Positions 1 to 8,216 of a DNA stretch of 64,000 nucleotides are shown in pieces. Source of the DNA: Aliiroseovarius sediminis (GTDB lineage Bacteria; Pseudomonadota; Alphaproteobacteria; Rhodobacterales; Rhodobacteraceae); contig NZ_JALBYP010000026.1 of NCBI RefSeq assembly GCF_022678485.1, forward strand, positions 62,001 to 126,000, in the 5' to 3' direction. The first letter of the stretch is position 1. Every line of letters starts with the position of its first letter. Below the pieces are notes generated by a model. The model ran no database searches. It was not told the DNA's origin and saw nothing but the letters and a program-made list of their open reading frames with translations. The translations under genes were made by a program, and so were the position numbers.

Positions 1-437
1 GGCGATAAATCAGCCGCTCTTCCTTCATGCCGGTCTTGATCCAATCGCTTTCGAAATAATCGAAGCTTTCGATGTAATCCACATCAGAGGCATCCAGAAA
101 GTTATGTGTGTATTCGGCCGATTTGATCGCCATACAGTCGCCCGACACCATGTAGAAATGCGTGGCGCGGGGAAAAGCGTCCAACGCGGCCTCGACGGCA
201 TTCAGGGTGGCCTGCACCAAGGACCATTCTCCCCAACCGCATTTCACACGTTTGCGCGCGAAGGTAACGTTGGGGTTATCGGCCAACGCTGCGCGGATCT
301 TCTGGTAATGCTCGGCCTTGGCGCTTGCATCGAAATGGATCGCCATGCAATCGCCCACCGCCGTCAGCTGGATCGCCTGGTTGATGATGGCATCAGGGTC
401 CTTGTGACAAAGCAATATGAAGGCGATTCTGGCCATG
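1..437 (-). CDS. GT14-like (core-2/I-branching type) glycosyltransferase, partial
   Basis: The first 145 codons of a gene that runs off the left edge; the ATG is at 437-435 and no stop is reached. The N-terminus (MARIAFILLCHKDPD) and the downstream FYMVSGDCMAIKS and YIESFDYFESDWIKTG segments resemble the GT14-like glycosyltransferases that in Rhodobacteraceae often carry a DUF5928 region. Expected role: transfer of a sugar to a surface glycan in the cytoplasm or at the inner membrane. It is divergently arranged with a sulfotransferase, with 153 bp between them, suggesting a shared surface-polysaccharide role. The C-terminal part and acceptor specificity cannot be seen. Family call is from recognition of the N-terminal motif pattern only. 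Confidence 0.72.
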
Positions 438-590
438 AGGACGTGACATATTCCTGAAGAACACGAAGACTGCGATTCTTTGATAGCGTGAAAGGTGTTT
501 GAATAAACAGTGTTTCTTTGCTTTTTTCCCACTGATATAGCTATCATCTAGATTGACGGTCGTCGATCCCGCCAAGAAGGAACTAAACAT

Positions 591-1409
591 ATGGGATTTC
601 CCGGCACATGGATGACCGAAAGCGAAAGCGTCGTATATCGGGTCGTTCCCAAATGCGCGTGCTCGACCATTGGTCAGATCATGTATTATTCCGATCACGG
701 CCAATTTTTCGACGGTGACATTCACGACAGCACGGATCGGCTGCACAAGTGGGCGCAGGACGAATCGCAACCGCTGATCGAAGCGAATGTTCTGGCGCAC
801 AAAAGCTATGCGTTCACCTGCGTGCGAAACCCGTATACCCGCATTCTGTCCAGCTTCTTTGACAAGATTTGCGGCATCCAGCGCAACGGGCGGCGTTATC
901 GTGGCAACCTGGTGCCGCTTCTGATCCAGAAATACGGAATCGAAGTTGGCGACCCCGACAATGGCTTCGAATTTGACCAAATCCAGAGCTTTCGCCGCTT
1001 TTTGCTGTTTGCCCGCGACACCATCCGCTGGCGAAAGCCGATGGACCCCGACATTCACTGGTCTGCCATGTCAGGCCATGTTGCGACGTTCATCGCCAAT
1101 GGCGGGCATTATGACAGGATTATCTGGACCGAGCAGTTCAATGACGGGATGCAGCAGGTGCTGGACGCGATCGAGACACCGCATGACGTCACGCTGTCCG
1201 ACATTCCCCGTTTCAACGAAAGCGAAGGCCACGGCCCCAAACGCGCCCACCCCGTAGAAGATTATTTCGACGACCTGTCGATGCACTTGGTTTACGAGAT
1301 ATACAAACGCGATTTCGAGCTGTTCAAATATGACTTTGAAAATCCCGCCAACAAGATGCCGGTGGGCGAGGTCGATCTGGACGAGGTGCACGCCAAGCTG
1401 GGCGACTGA
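591..1409 (+). CDS. sulfotransferase family 2 protein
   Basis: A 272-aa cytosolic or membrane-associated sulfotransferase, predicted to move sulfate from PAPS to a carbohydrate. The 5'-phosphosulfate-binding loop is visible as PKCACST (residues 20-26) and the 3'-phosphate-binding motif as CVRNPYTRILSSF (77-89), the typical PKxGxT/RxPxxRxxS arrangement of the Sulfotransfer_2 family, with Cys in place of the usual Gly in the first loop. An AAGGAA Shine-Dalgarno lies ahead of the ATG. It is divergent from the glycosyltransferase at the left edge, so the pair probably builds or decorates a sulfated surface glycan. The acceptor is unknown. Confidence 0.85.
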   Translation: MGFPGTWMTESESVVYRVVPKCACSTIGQIMYYSDHGQFFDGDIHDSTDRLHKWAQDESQPLIEANVLAHKSYAFTCVRNPYTRILSSFFDKICGIQRNGRRYRGNLVPLLIQKYGIEVGDPDNGFEFDQIQSFRRFLLFARDTIRWRKPMDPDIHWSAMSGHVATFIANGGHYDRIIWTEQFNDGMQQVLDAIETPHDVTLSDIPRFNESEGHGPKRAHPVEDYFDDLSMHLVYEIYKRDFELFKYDFENPANKMPVGEVDLDEVHAKLGD

Positions 1410-1431
1410 TCCGAAAGCAAGGGCGCGCGGC

Positions 1432-2424
1432 CTAGGCCAGTCCCTTGTCGCGCAAAAGTGCCAGCAGATTGCGGTCGGCACGCGGCCCGATATGGCGGAT
1501 GACCTCGCCTGCGATGGTGCAACCCATCTCGCCGCAGGTGCGCATGTCGCGACCCTGCGCCAGCCCATACAGGAACCCGGCAGCAAAGCCGTCCCCCGCC
1601 CCGGTCGCATCAACCGGCACGATGCGTTCTACGGGCACGTCCACACGTTCGCCATGCGCCAGAATGGCCACGCCATCGCCCGAACGGGTGCAGACCACCA
1701 TCGAACAGATCGCGGCGGTCTTGGCAATCGCCTCCTCCCTGTCGTCGGTCTGAAACAAGGATTTGATCTCTTCCTCGTTGCCGATGACGTAGTCCAGTTC
1801 ATGTTCGATCAGGGTCAGGAAGTCAGCCCGGTGACGCTCCACGCAGAAGGGATCGGAAATCGCGATTCCCGCCAGCCCGCCAGCCGCCCGACAGGCCCGC
1901 GCCATGGCAATAAACGCGTCCTTGCCCTTGTCCTTGTCGAACAAATAGCCTTCGAGGAACACTATTTCGGCATCGGCAGCCACCGCAGGGTCGACGTCTT
2001 CGGACCCAAGCTCTGCCGAAATGCCCAGATACGTGTTCATCGACCGCTCGCCATCCCCCGACACAAAGATCATCGACCGCGAGGTCGGAAGCTCGCCCCC
2101 CGGCACCGGCGCGTTGATGAACCGGGTGCCGTCCATCTCCATCGCGTCGGCATAAAAGTGCCCCAGCGCGTCATCATGCACCCGTCCAACGAACCCGGTC
2201 GGCAGACCCAGCTTGCCGATCCCGGCCAGCGTATTGGCCACCGACCCACCCGCCGCCTGCTTTCGGTCTTTCATCGCGGCATACAGCACCTCGGCCCGGT
2301 CACGTTCGACCAGCTGCATGATGCCTTTTTCAATGCCCATCAGTTCAAGAAAACTATCATCGGCCACGGTCAACACGTCCACAACGGCATTGCCGATGCC
2401 GACAACCTTGTACTTTTTCGTCAT
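1432..2424 (-). CDS. adenosine kinase / PfkB-family sugar kinase
   Basis: A 330-aa PfkB (ribokinase) family kinase. The N-terminus MTKKYKVVGIGNAVVD, the GGSVANTL motif (residues 59-66) and the C-terminal signature DATGAGDGFAAGF (272-284), which holds the anion hole and the catalytic Asp, are all present. Rhodobacteraceae homologues are usually annotated as adenosine kinase, phosphorylating adenosine to AMP with ATP; ribokinase-like activity on another nucleoside or sugar is not excluded. The ATG at 2424 was chosen because it overlaps the nth stop in an ATGA tetranucleotide (2421-2424) and because the longer reading has a non-family N-terminus. The two genes therefore look translationally coupled. 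Confidence 0.85.
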   Translation of the reverse strand: MTKKYKVVGIGNAVVDVLTVADDSFLELMGIEKGIMQLVERDRAEVLYAAMKDRKQAAGGSVANTLAGIGKLGLPTGFVGRVHDDALGHFYADAMEMDGTRFINAPVPGGELPTSRSMIFVSGDGERSMNTYLGISAELGSEDVDPAVAADAEIVFLEGYLFDKDKGKDAFIAMARACRAAGGLAGIAISDPFCVERHRADFLTLIEHELDYVIGNEEEIKSLFQTDDREEAIAKTAAICSMVVCTRSGDGVAILAHGERVDVPVERIVPVDATGAGDGFAAGFLYGLAQGRDMRTCGEMGCTIAGEVIRHIGPRADRNLLALLRDKGLA

Positions 2425-3065
2425 ATGTTCTTGTCCTCGAAGGGGCAAAGGTCCCGGATAATGCAGTTTGCGCACATTGGCTTGCGCGCCTTGCAGGTAT
2501 AGCGGCCGTGCAGGATCAGCCAGTGATGGGCGTGTTGCTGGTAATCGGCTGGCACGTGATCCTCGATCGCGCGTTCAACCGCATTTACGTCCTTGCCCAC
2601 CGCGATACCGGTGCGATTGCCGACGCGAAAGATATGCGTGTCCACCGCCTGTGCAGGCACGCCCCACCACATGTTCAACACGACATTCGCGGTCTTGCGC
2701 CCCACCCCCGGCAGTGATTGAAGGGCGGCGCGGGAATTGGGCACCTCACCACCGTAATCTTCCGCCAGAATGCGGCTTAGCTTGATGACGTTCTTGGCCT
2801 TTTGCCGATACAGGCCGATGGTCTTGATGTGTTCGGTCAGCCCTTCTTCACCCAGTGCTAGCATCTTTTCAGGCGTATCGGCGACCTTGAACAGCGCGCG
2901 GGTGGCCTTGTTGACGCCGACATCGGTGGCCTGCGCCGACAGCGCCACCGCCACGACGAGGGTGTAGGCATTCACATGCTCAAGCTCGCCTTTCGGCTCT
3001 GGCTCGGCTTCGTGAAAACGGTCGAAGATCGCGCGGATCTGGTGATAACCAAGTTGTTTTGCCAT
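2421..3065 (-). CDS. nth: endonuclease III (DNA glycosylase/AP lyase)
   Basis: A 214-aa base-excision repair glycosylase/AP lyase for oxidised pyrimidines. The helix-hairpin-helix LPGVGRKTANVV (118-129) carries the catalytic Lys124, Asp142 sits in VDTHIFRV, and the C-terminal [4Fe-4S] cluster motif C-x6-C-x2-C-x5-C is complete (Cys191, 198, 201, 207). The start at 3065 gives the normal family length; the upstream in-frame extension has no family similarity. It is the first gene of a two-gene unit with the adenosine kinase and is divergent from an alkylation-repair gene, so both strands of the 130-bp intergenic region drive DNA repair functions. Confidence 0.95.
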   Translation of the reverse strand: MAKQLGYHQIRAIFDRFHEAEPEPKGELEHVNAYTLVVAVALSAQATDVGVNKATRALFKVADTPEKMLALGEEGLTEHIKTIGLYRQKAKNVIKLSRILAEDYGGEVPNSRAALQSLPGVGRKTANVVLNMWWGVPAQAVDTHIFRVGNRTGIAVGKDVNAVERAIEDHVPADYQQHAHHWLILHGRYTCKARKPMCANCIIRDLCPFEDKNI

Positions 3066-3195
3066 GCAAACGCTATGCCTGTTTCTGGCCAAGGCGACAA
3101 GATGCCAGCCGCCCGTTTTTTCGGATGCGCAACTTCCGGGTCGCTTTGGCAGGCCGATCTGCGCCATTGTGAAGGAAGAAAAAAGGAACAGGCCC

Positions 3196-4044
3196 ATGAC
3201 CGCGCATGACAACAGCTATCATTACAACGTGATCCGCCGCGCGATTGACGAAATCGACGGTGCCGGAGGCGAGGCACTGTCGCTGGACGCACTTGCCGCT
3301 AAAATGGACATGTCGCCCGCCCACTTTCAGCGGGTCTTTTCGCGCTGGGTCGGTGTGTCACCCAAACGCTACCAACAATTTCTGACGCTGGGACATGCCA
3401 AGACGCTGCTGCAAGATAGGTTCTCGACCCTCGACACCACGCAATCGGTGGGGCTGTCGGGCCAAGGGCGCCTGCACGATCTTTTTCTGCGGTGGGAGGC
3501 GATGAGCCCCGGCGCCTATGCAACGGGCGGCGCGGGTCTGACGATCCGCTGGGGGTGGTTCGACAGCCCCTTCGGTCCCGCGCTGGTCATGGGGACTGGC
3601 AAGGGGATCTGCGGGTTGGGGCTGGCATCCGAGACAGGCGAAGCCGCAGCGATGGAGGATCTGCGGTCGCGCTGGCCCAACGCTGAGTTCATCGAAGGTT
3701 CCGCGCAACTTGCCCCTTGGGTCGAACACGCGTTCAAGGCGCGTGGCATGACCCCCCTGCACCTGATCGGCGCCCCTTTTCAGATCAAGGTATGGGAGGC
3801 CCTGCTGGCCATCCCCTCGGGCCACGTGACGACCTATTCGCAAATCGCAGAGAAGATCGGATCGCCTCGCGCGGTGCGGGCTGTCGGCACGGCGGTCGGG
3901 CGCAACCCGGTCAGCTGGCTGATCCCCTGCCACCGGGCGCTGCGTAAATCCGGCGCATTGGGTGGTTATCACTGGGGTCTACCCATGAAACGCGCACTTC
4001 TGGCATGGGAAAGCGCGCAGGCGGATGCGGCAGACACCGCCTGA
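3196..4044 (+). CDS. HTH AraC / methylated-DNA--protein-cysteine methyltransferase fusion
   Basis: A 282-aa Ada-like protein. Residues about 5-110 are an AraC-type helix-turn-helix (LSLDALAAKMDMSPAHFQRV), and residues about 115-275 are an MGMT domain with the acceptor-site motif PCHR (Cys245) that takes alkyl groups from O6-alkylguanine. The N-terminal zinc-bound methylphosphotriester domain of E. coli Ada is absent, so the usual Ada activation switch is missing. The ATG at 3196 was chosen over an upstream in-frame TTG/ATG because it follows a GGAACAGG-like Shine-Dalgarno. It is divergent from nth. Whether it self-regulates or only repairs cannot be told from the sequence. Confidence 0.9.
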   Translation: MTAHDNSYHYNVIRRAIDEIDGAGGEALSLDALAAKMDMSPAHFQRVFSRWVGVSPKRYQQFLTLGHAKTLLQDRFSTLDTTQSVGLSGQGRLHDLFLRWEAMSPGAYATGGAGLTIRWGWFDSPFGPALVMGTGKGICGLGLASETGEAAAMEDLRSRWPNAEFIEGSAQLAPWVEHAFKARGMTPLHLIGAPFQIKVWEALLAIPSGHVTTYSQIAEKIGSPRAVRAVGTAVGRNPVSWLIPCHRALRKSGALGGYHWGLPMKRALLAWESAQADAADTA

Positions 4045-4139
4045 GCGCGGCCATTCACCGCCCGTTTCGGGGCTTGTTATTTGATATCAAAGCGCATTCA
4101 TATAAACCAAATGCGAATAACAAACCCGAGGAACGCAGT

Positions 4140-4805
4140 ATGCACCTGAAACACTCTGTATTGACGATGGCCGTTGTGGCCACAATGACCGCCACGGCTT
4201 GCACAGCCCCGATGCAAAGCCCCACCAGCAACGTCGGCCCACGCACGCAAAGCGGCGCAGCTATGGGCGCGGTCGCGGGTGGGCTGCTTGGCGCGACGCG
4301 CAAGGGCGACGGCAAGCTTGGCAAGGCAGCCGTCGGCGCCGTAATCGGCGGCATTGTTGGTGGCGCCATCGGTCAGCAACTGGACAAGCAGGCCGGCGAC
4401 CTGCGCCAGTCAATCGACAACGACCGAGTTCAGATCGTGAACACCGGCAATGAGCTGATCGTCACCCTGCCCCAAGACATCCTGTTCGCGACCGACAGTT
4501 CGCAGGTCGGACCGGCCCTGCAAAGCGATCTGCGCGCGGTGGCGCAAAACCTGCGCGCTTACCCCAATTCGGTTGTCGAAGTCGTGGGCCATACCGACAA
4601 TGTGGGCAATGCCGACTATAACCTGGCATTGTCAAAACGTCGCGCTGCTTCGGTGGCCTCGGTTCTTTTGTCAAACGGCGTACCCTCGTCGCGGGTGGTT
4701 ACAATCGGCTATGGCGAAGATCGACCAGTTGCCTCGAACCTGAACGAATATGGTCGCCAGCAGAACCGCCGGGTCGAGATCATCATTCGTCCGATTCGGA
4801 ACTGA
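4140..4805 (+). CDS. OmpA family outer-membrane lipoprotein
   Basis: A 221-aa lipoprotein. The signal peptide ends in a lipobox with acylated Cys21 (TATAC). A glycine-zipper segment (GAVAGGLLGA and GAVIGGIVGGAIGQ) follows, and the C-terminal half is an OmpA-like peptidoglycan-binding domain with the GHTDNVG...N..LS..RA signature. It probably anchors the outer membrane to the cell wall, like YiaD/Pal-type proteins. The start at 4140 is preceded by GAGGAA. It ends just before a clear intrinsic terminator, so it is likely monocistronic. Confidence 0.92.
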   Translation: MHLKHSVLTMAVVATMTATACTAPMQSPTSNVGPRTQSGAAMGAVAGGLLGATRKGDGKLGKAAVGAVIGGIVGGAIGQQLDKQAGDLRQSIDNDRVQIVNTGNELIVTLPQDILFATDSSQVGPALQSDLRAVAQNLRAYPNSVVEVVGHTDNVGNADYNLALSKRRAASVASVLLSNGVPSSRVVTIGYGEDRPVASNLNEYGRQQNRRVEIIIRPIRN

Positions 4806-4824
4806 CGCCTGCCAAATCCACGTC

Positions 4825-4854
4825 AAAAGCCGGGCCTCATCGCCCGGCTTTTTT
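4825..4854 (+). terminator. intrinsic terminator of the OmpA-family gene
   Basis: An 11-bp perfect stem (AAAAGCCGGGC paired with GCCCGGCTTTT) with a 6-nt loop is followed by a run of T. It lies 20 bp after the OmpA stop. Confidence 0.85.
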
Positions 4855-4911
4855 CGTTGAAATTATACCCTCATTGGGTGTGTTCCGCTGTGAAAAGTCA
4901 AATCGAGCAAC

Positions 4912-4941
4912 AAAAAAACCCGACCACTTGGGCCGGGTTCT
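4912..4941 (-). terminator. intrinsic terminator of the atp Fo operon
   Basis: On the minus strand an AACCCG/CGGGTT stem is followed by seven T residues (A-run 4912-4918 on the plus strand). It lies 25 bp past the atpF stop and faces the terminator of the convergent OmpA gene. Confidence 0.75.
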
Positions 4942-4965
4942 TTAAGTGCTTTTTTTAAGACGTGC

Positions 4966-5535
4966 TTAGTGCAGCTTGGTTTCGACCGTCTTGATCGCGT
5001 CGTCAATCAGGCTATTGCCCTCGGTCGCGGTCATCTGTTTGGCGATCACTTCGCGGGCTGCAGCAACTGCCACCTGTGCGGCGGTGTCGCGCACCTCTTT
5101 CACAGCGGCGGACTGGGCCGATGCGATCTGATCTTCCGCCGCGGCCAGACGGCGCGCGATTGAGGTTTTCAGGTCTTCCTTGGCGGACACCGCAGCATTC
5201 GCGGCCTCGTCCTTGGCGTGGGCGATGATGCGTTCGGCTTGCTCTGCCACTTCCTTTTGCTTGCGCTCATAAGTTGCCAGAATGGTCTGGGCCTCTTCCC
5301 GCAAGGCGCGGGCTTCATCCAGTTCAGACTTGATGCCGTCCGCACGCTTGTCCAGCTGGTCACCCAGCATCTTGTGAACGCCCATATAACCCAGGAACGT
5401 CACGAACAGCAGGAATGCCAGCGTGACGACCATGTTGGTATTCGCCAAGTCCGTCCAGCCTGCATCCCCCGCCGCAAGGGCGGGTGACGTCGCTGCCATC
5501 ACGGCAACCGGGACAAGGATGTAATTTTTCATCAT
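4966..5535 (-). CDS. atpF: F0F1 ATP synthase subunit b
   Basis: A 189-aa peripheral-stalk subunit. One membrane helix (about residues 34-54, NMVVTLAFLLFVTFLGYMG) is followed by a long, charged, Ala/Glu/Lys-rich coiled coil reaching the C-terminus, as in b subunits that hold the F1 head to Fo. The N-terminus has two consecutive Met codons (5535 and 5532), either of which could start. It is the last gene of the Fo operon, 4 bp after the b' gene, and is followed by a terminator. The F1 genes are not in the window, as expected for alphaproteobacteria, where Fo and F1 operons are separate. Confidence 0.93.
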   Translation of the reverse strand: MMKNYILVPVAVMAATSPALAAGDAGWTDLANTNMVVTLAFLLFVTFLGYMGVHKMLGDQLDKRADGIKSELDEARALREEAQTILATYERKQKEVAEQAERIIAHAKDEAANAAVSAKEDLKTSIARRLAAAEDQIASAQSAAVKEVRDTAAQVAVAAAREVIAKQMTATEGNSLIDDAIKTVETKLH

Positions 5536-5539
5536 GCTC

Positions 5540-6103
5540 TTACCCCTTCATCCGTGCGTTGACAGCCGCGGTGACGCTTTTGGCATCGGCCTTGTATCCC
5601 ATCGTCGCAAGGATTTCCTTGGCGGCATCCTTGGCAACAGTCTTGACGCTGTCGACCGCACCGGCGCGGATTTCGGCGATTGCGGCTTCGCTTTCGGCGG
5701 CCTTGGCAGCGATTTCCGCGTCTGCCTTGGCAGCGGCGGCATCAACATCAGCCTGAATTTCGGCACGCGCTTCGGCGACGATCTTGTTCGCTTCCGCACG
5801 GGCATCAGCCAGCGCCTTGTTGTAAGCGTCTTCGGCCTCGACGGCCTTCTGCTTCAGGTCTTCGGCCGCAGCCAGATCACTGGTGATCGTGCCCCGACGT
5901 TCGGACAACACGGCCTCGATCCTGGGCAGTGCGACCTTTGTCAGAACGAAGTAGATGACAACCAGCGTCACAACGAGCCAGAACACCTGGTTCCCGAAGG
6001 TCGAGAAATCCAGCTGAGGCATACCCGTCGCTGTTTCCATGCCTTCTATCTCGCTTGCATGACGCGCGGCGTCGCCTGCAACCTCTTGCGTAGTATTTGC
6101 CAT
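5540..6103 (-). CDS. atpX: F0F1 ATP synthase subunit b'
   Basis: A 187-aa second b-type stalk subunit, characteristic of photosynthetic bacteria and many alphaproteobacteria. One transmembrane helix lies at about residues 37-57 ([20 protein letters not shown]), followed by an Ala-rich coiled coil. It is expected to form a b/b' heterodimer with the downstream AtpF. The name atpX follows Rhodospirillum and Rhodobacter usage; atpG or atpF2 is used elsewhere. The gene lies between atpE and atpF in one operon. Confidence 0.92.
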   Translation of the reverse strand: MANTTQEVAGDAARHASEIEGMETATGMPQLDFSTFGNQVFWLVVTLVVIYFVLTKVALPRIEAVLSERRGTITSDLAAAEDLKQKAVEAEDAYNKALADARAEANKIVAEARAEIQADVDAAAAKADAEIAAKAAESEAAIAEIRAGAVDSVKTVAKDAAKEILATMGYKADAKSVTAAVNARMKG

Positions 6104-6176
6104 GTCTTCTCTCCCGGAACCGGACTACATCGGGCGGCGGATCAACCCCCGCCCGCGCGTAAGGATGGTTCAGGTC

Positions 6177-6413
6177 TTAGACAGCAAACATCAGCAGAAG
6201 TGCGACCAGGAACGAGAAGATGCCCAGTGCTTCCGCAAATGCGATACCGATGAACAGGGTCGCCGTTTGTGCAGCAGCAGCCGACGGGTTGCGCAGGGCG
6301 CCCGACAGGAAGTTACCGGCAACGTGGCCCACACCGATAGCGGCGGCACCCGAACCGATAGCTGCCAGACCTGCACCGATGAATTGACCCATTTGAGCGA
6401 TATTGCCTTCCAT
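6177..6413 (-). CDS. atpE: F0F1 ATP synthase subunit c
   Basis: A 78-aa proteolipid of the rotor ring. It has two hydrophobic helices joined by a polar loop (RNPSAAAAQ); the ion-carrying carboxylate is Glu61 in [10 protein letters not shown]. The N-terminal glycine-rich helix ([17 protein letters not shown]) is typical. The surroundings of Glu61 look like a proton-type rather than a sodium-type c ring. It lies in the Fo operon between atpB and atpX. Confidence 0.96.
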   Translation of the reverse strand: MEGNIAQMGQFIGAGLAAIGSGAAAIGVGHVAGNFLSGALRNPSAAAAQTATLFIGIAFAEALGIFSFLVALLLMFAV

Positions 6414-6475
6414 TGTGATTTCTCCTTACGTTGGAATGCTAGAATTAGATGGATGAGCGGGCTGCACCCAGCCGC

Positions 6476-7315
6476 TTAGTGCGACGGGTGCAGGGCGTCT
6501 TTCAGATACACGCAGGTCAGGATCGTGAACACGTAGGCCTGAATGAAGGCCACCAGAACCTCCAGCGCATAGACGGCCGAGATGGCCAGGATCGGCAGGA
6601 AGCTGAACAGGCCCAAGGCCGCAGCAAAGCCGGCGAAAACTTTGATCACCGCGTGACCGGCCATCAGGTTGCCCGCCAAACGAATGGAGTGGCTGACCGG
6701 GCGCACGAAATACGAGATCAGCTCGATCACAGCCAGGATCGGGCGCAACGCCAAAGGCGCAGCCGTTACCCAGAACAGACCAAGGAACCCCGCGCCGTTT
6801 TTCACAAAACCCAGCACGGTCACGAAGACGAATACGATCAAGGCAAGAACACCTGTGACCGCGATGTGGCTGGTGGGGGTGAAGCTGGTGGGGATCAGAC
6901 CAAGGACGTTGGCAAACAAGATGAACATGAACAGGGTCATGATGCCGGGGAAATATTTGACGGCATCCTTGCCCGCCACATCCTCGACCATCTTGTATAC
7001 AAAGCCGTATGCCAGTTCGGCGACCGACTGCCCGCGTGTCGGCACGATGGCGCGACCGCGCGACCCGACAACAAGCAGGACCACGACACCGACGATGGCC
7101 AGAACCATCCAAAGCGTTTGATTGGTAGGTGTGAAGAGGCCCAAATTATCACCGCCGAAAAGCGGTTTGATTTCAAACTGGTCCATCGGATGAATGGCAA
7201 GGCCGGGATGTTCGGGCGAAAAAATTAGCCCCGAAATCAGGACCAACGCCAAAACGGCAAAGAATGCAATCTTGATGATCGGGCCGCCACCCTTGTTTGC
7301 GCCTTGTTCAGCCAC
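6476..7315 (-). CDS. atpB: F0F1 ATP synthase subunit a
   Basis: A 279-aa multi-spanning stator subunit forming the two proton half-channels. The essential Arg is visible in [14 protein letters not shown], followed by the conserved C-terminal helix. I chose the GTG at 7315 ([10 protein letters not shown]...) because it is preceded by AAGGG at suitable spacing and overlaps the atpI stop by 8 bp; the longer open frame begins with an Arg-rich stretch that is merely the atpI 3' end in another frame. It is the second gene of the operon, translationally linked to atpI. Confidence 0.92.
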   Translation of the reverse strand: MAEQGANKGGGPIIKIAFFAVLALVLISGLIFSPEHPGLAIHPMDQFEIKPLFGGDNLGLFTPTNQTLWMVLAIVGVVVLLVVGSRGRAIVPTRGQSVAELAYGFVYKMVEDVAGKDAVKYFPGIMTLFMFILFANVLGLIPTSFTPTSHIAVTGVLALIVFVFVTVLGFVKNGAGFLGLFWVTAAPLALRPILAVIELISYFVRPVSHSIRLAGNLMAGHAVIKVFAGFAAALGLFSFLPILAISAVYALEVLVAFIQAYVFTILTCVYLKDALHPSH

Positions 7316-7658
7316 GTCCGTTACCCTTTTCTTCTGCGGCGGTCTGCGCGTCCTGCGCTTCTGCCGCTTTCTTCTGCATCTGGGCCGCAGTGGACAGCAT
7401 GACCTTAACGCCCGCCGCAAAACCCAACATTATGAACAGCACCATGAAGATAGGTTTCGTGCCAAACAGCGTATCCAACCCAAATCCGATGCCGAAGCCG
7501 ATCAGCAGACCGACCGTAAGCTCGATGACCATCTGCCAAGCGAAGGATGCCTGGTTATAAGCCGCGTCACTGGTGTCTTCTTGCTTGACTTCACCCGCCG
7601 CCTTTTTCAAGCGCGCCTCGAGCTGTTTCAGCCGCTCGGGATCAGGGTTGTCGGACAA
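7308..7658 (-). CDS. atpI: AtpI/AtpZ-type ATP synthase assembly protein, TTG start
   Basis: A small two-helix membrane protein of about 116 aa, first gene of the Fo operon; the family assists c-ring assembly and may carry Mg2+. Helices are at about [18 protein letters not shown] and [18 protein letters not shown]. The start is decided by a perfect GGAGG (plus-strand CCTCC, 7665-7669) six bases ahead of a TTG codon at 7658 ([10 protein letters not shown]). An ATG nine codons upstream would place this Shine-Dalgarno inside the gene and lacks one of its own. The C-terminus overlaps atpB. Confidence 0.88.
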   Translation of the reverse strand: MSDNPDPERLKQLEARLKKAAGEVKQEDTSDAAYNQASFAWQMVIELTVGLLIGFGIGFGLDTLFGTKPIFMVLFIMLGFAAGVKVMLSTAAQMQKKAAEAQDAQTAAEEKGNGRG

Positions 7659-7685
7659 AAAGGGCCTCCGATGACAGTTGGGCAT

Positions 7686-7714
7686 TAGCTAAGGCCATGG
7701 CGGCACCGAGTCAA
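7686..7714 (-). promoter_or_regulatory. predicted sigma70-type promoter of the Fo operon
   Basis: On the minus strand TTGACT (7714-7709) is separated by 17 bp from TAGCTA (7691-7686). The position would give a leader of roughly 20 nt before the atpI TTG start. The -10 box is imperfect. Confidence 0.45.
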
Positions 7715-7837
7715 CGATGTTTAGCGCCAACATGAACCTTGCTAATTCACTGTAATCATTCGAATTTCGTTACGCCCGCGAATCTAGGGCGCCTGCCATC
7801 CGGTGATCCACCAGCGTTTCGCGACGAAACCCCTTAT

Positions 7838-7853
7838 TCAACCATTTGGTTGA
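7838..7853. promoter_or_regulatory. perfect 16-bp palindrome, candidate ArsR-family operator
   Basis: TCAACCATTTGGTTGA is a perfect inverted repeat 31 bp ahead of the ArsR-type gene. A possible -35 (TTGACG, 7850-7855) overlaps its right arm, so binding would block transcription: a typical autoregulatory layout. A weaker inverted repeat (GTTTCG/CGAAAC, 7816-7830) lies just upstream. Confidence 0.6.
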
Positions 7854-7884
7854 CGATTGCCGCGTCCCGACCTAACCCGATGGC

Positions 7885-8208
7885 ATGGACACCCGCCTTG
7901 ACCTTGCTTTCGCCGCCCTGTCAGACCCGACCAGACGCGCCATTCTGACCATGCTTCTGGAAGATGACATGGCAGTGACGGATGTGGCCCAGCCCTTCGA
8001 TATGTCGCTGGCGGCGGTGTCAAAGCATCTAACGATCCTGACCCGCGCCGGGCTGATCAGTCAGGAAAAGCGCGGGCGGGTCAAATGGTGCAAGCTGGAG
8101 CCCGACGCCCTGCGCGATGCATCGGTCTGGATGCAGGGCTTCGGGCAGTTCGAGCCGGTCAACCTTGACGCCTTCGAACGCTTTCTGGAAGCCGAACTGG
8201 GCGACTAG
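7885..8208 (+). CDS. ArsR-family winged-helix transcriptional regulator
   Basis: A 107-aa regulator. The winged helix is clear (ALSDPTRRAILTMLL, then MSLAAVSKHLTILTRAGLIS as recognition region, then GRVKWCKLEP as wing). The metal-sensing ELCVCDL motif of classical ArsR/SmtB proteins is absent, so it belongs to the metal-independent branch that often sits next to SRPBCC/AHSA1 proteins; no such partner is present here. No Shine-Dalgarno is seen, and the possible promoter at 7850-7878 would start RNA very near the ATG, so the message may be leaderless. It is convergent with the glycerate kinase gene, 8 bp apart. Confidence 0.85.
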   Translation: MDTRLDLAFAALSDPTRRAILTMLLEDDMAVTDVAQPFDMSLAAVSKHLTILTRAGLISQEKRGRVKWCKLEPDALRDASVWMQGFGQFEPVNLDAFERFLEAELGD

Positions 8209-8216
8209 GCCACCCC

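Noticed and set aside
1330-2502. 390-codon plus-strand open frame opposite the adenosine kinase
   Set aside because: Begins inside the sulfotransferase gene and has no domain; the minus-strand PfkB signature is complete.
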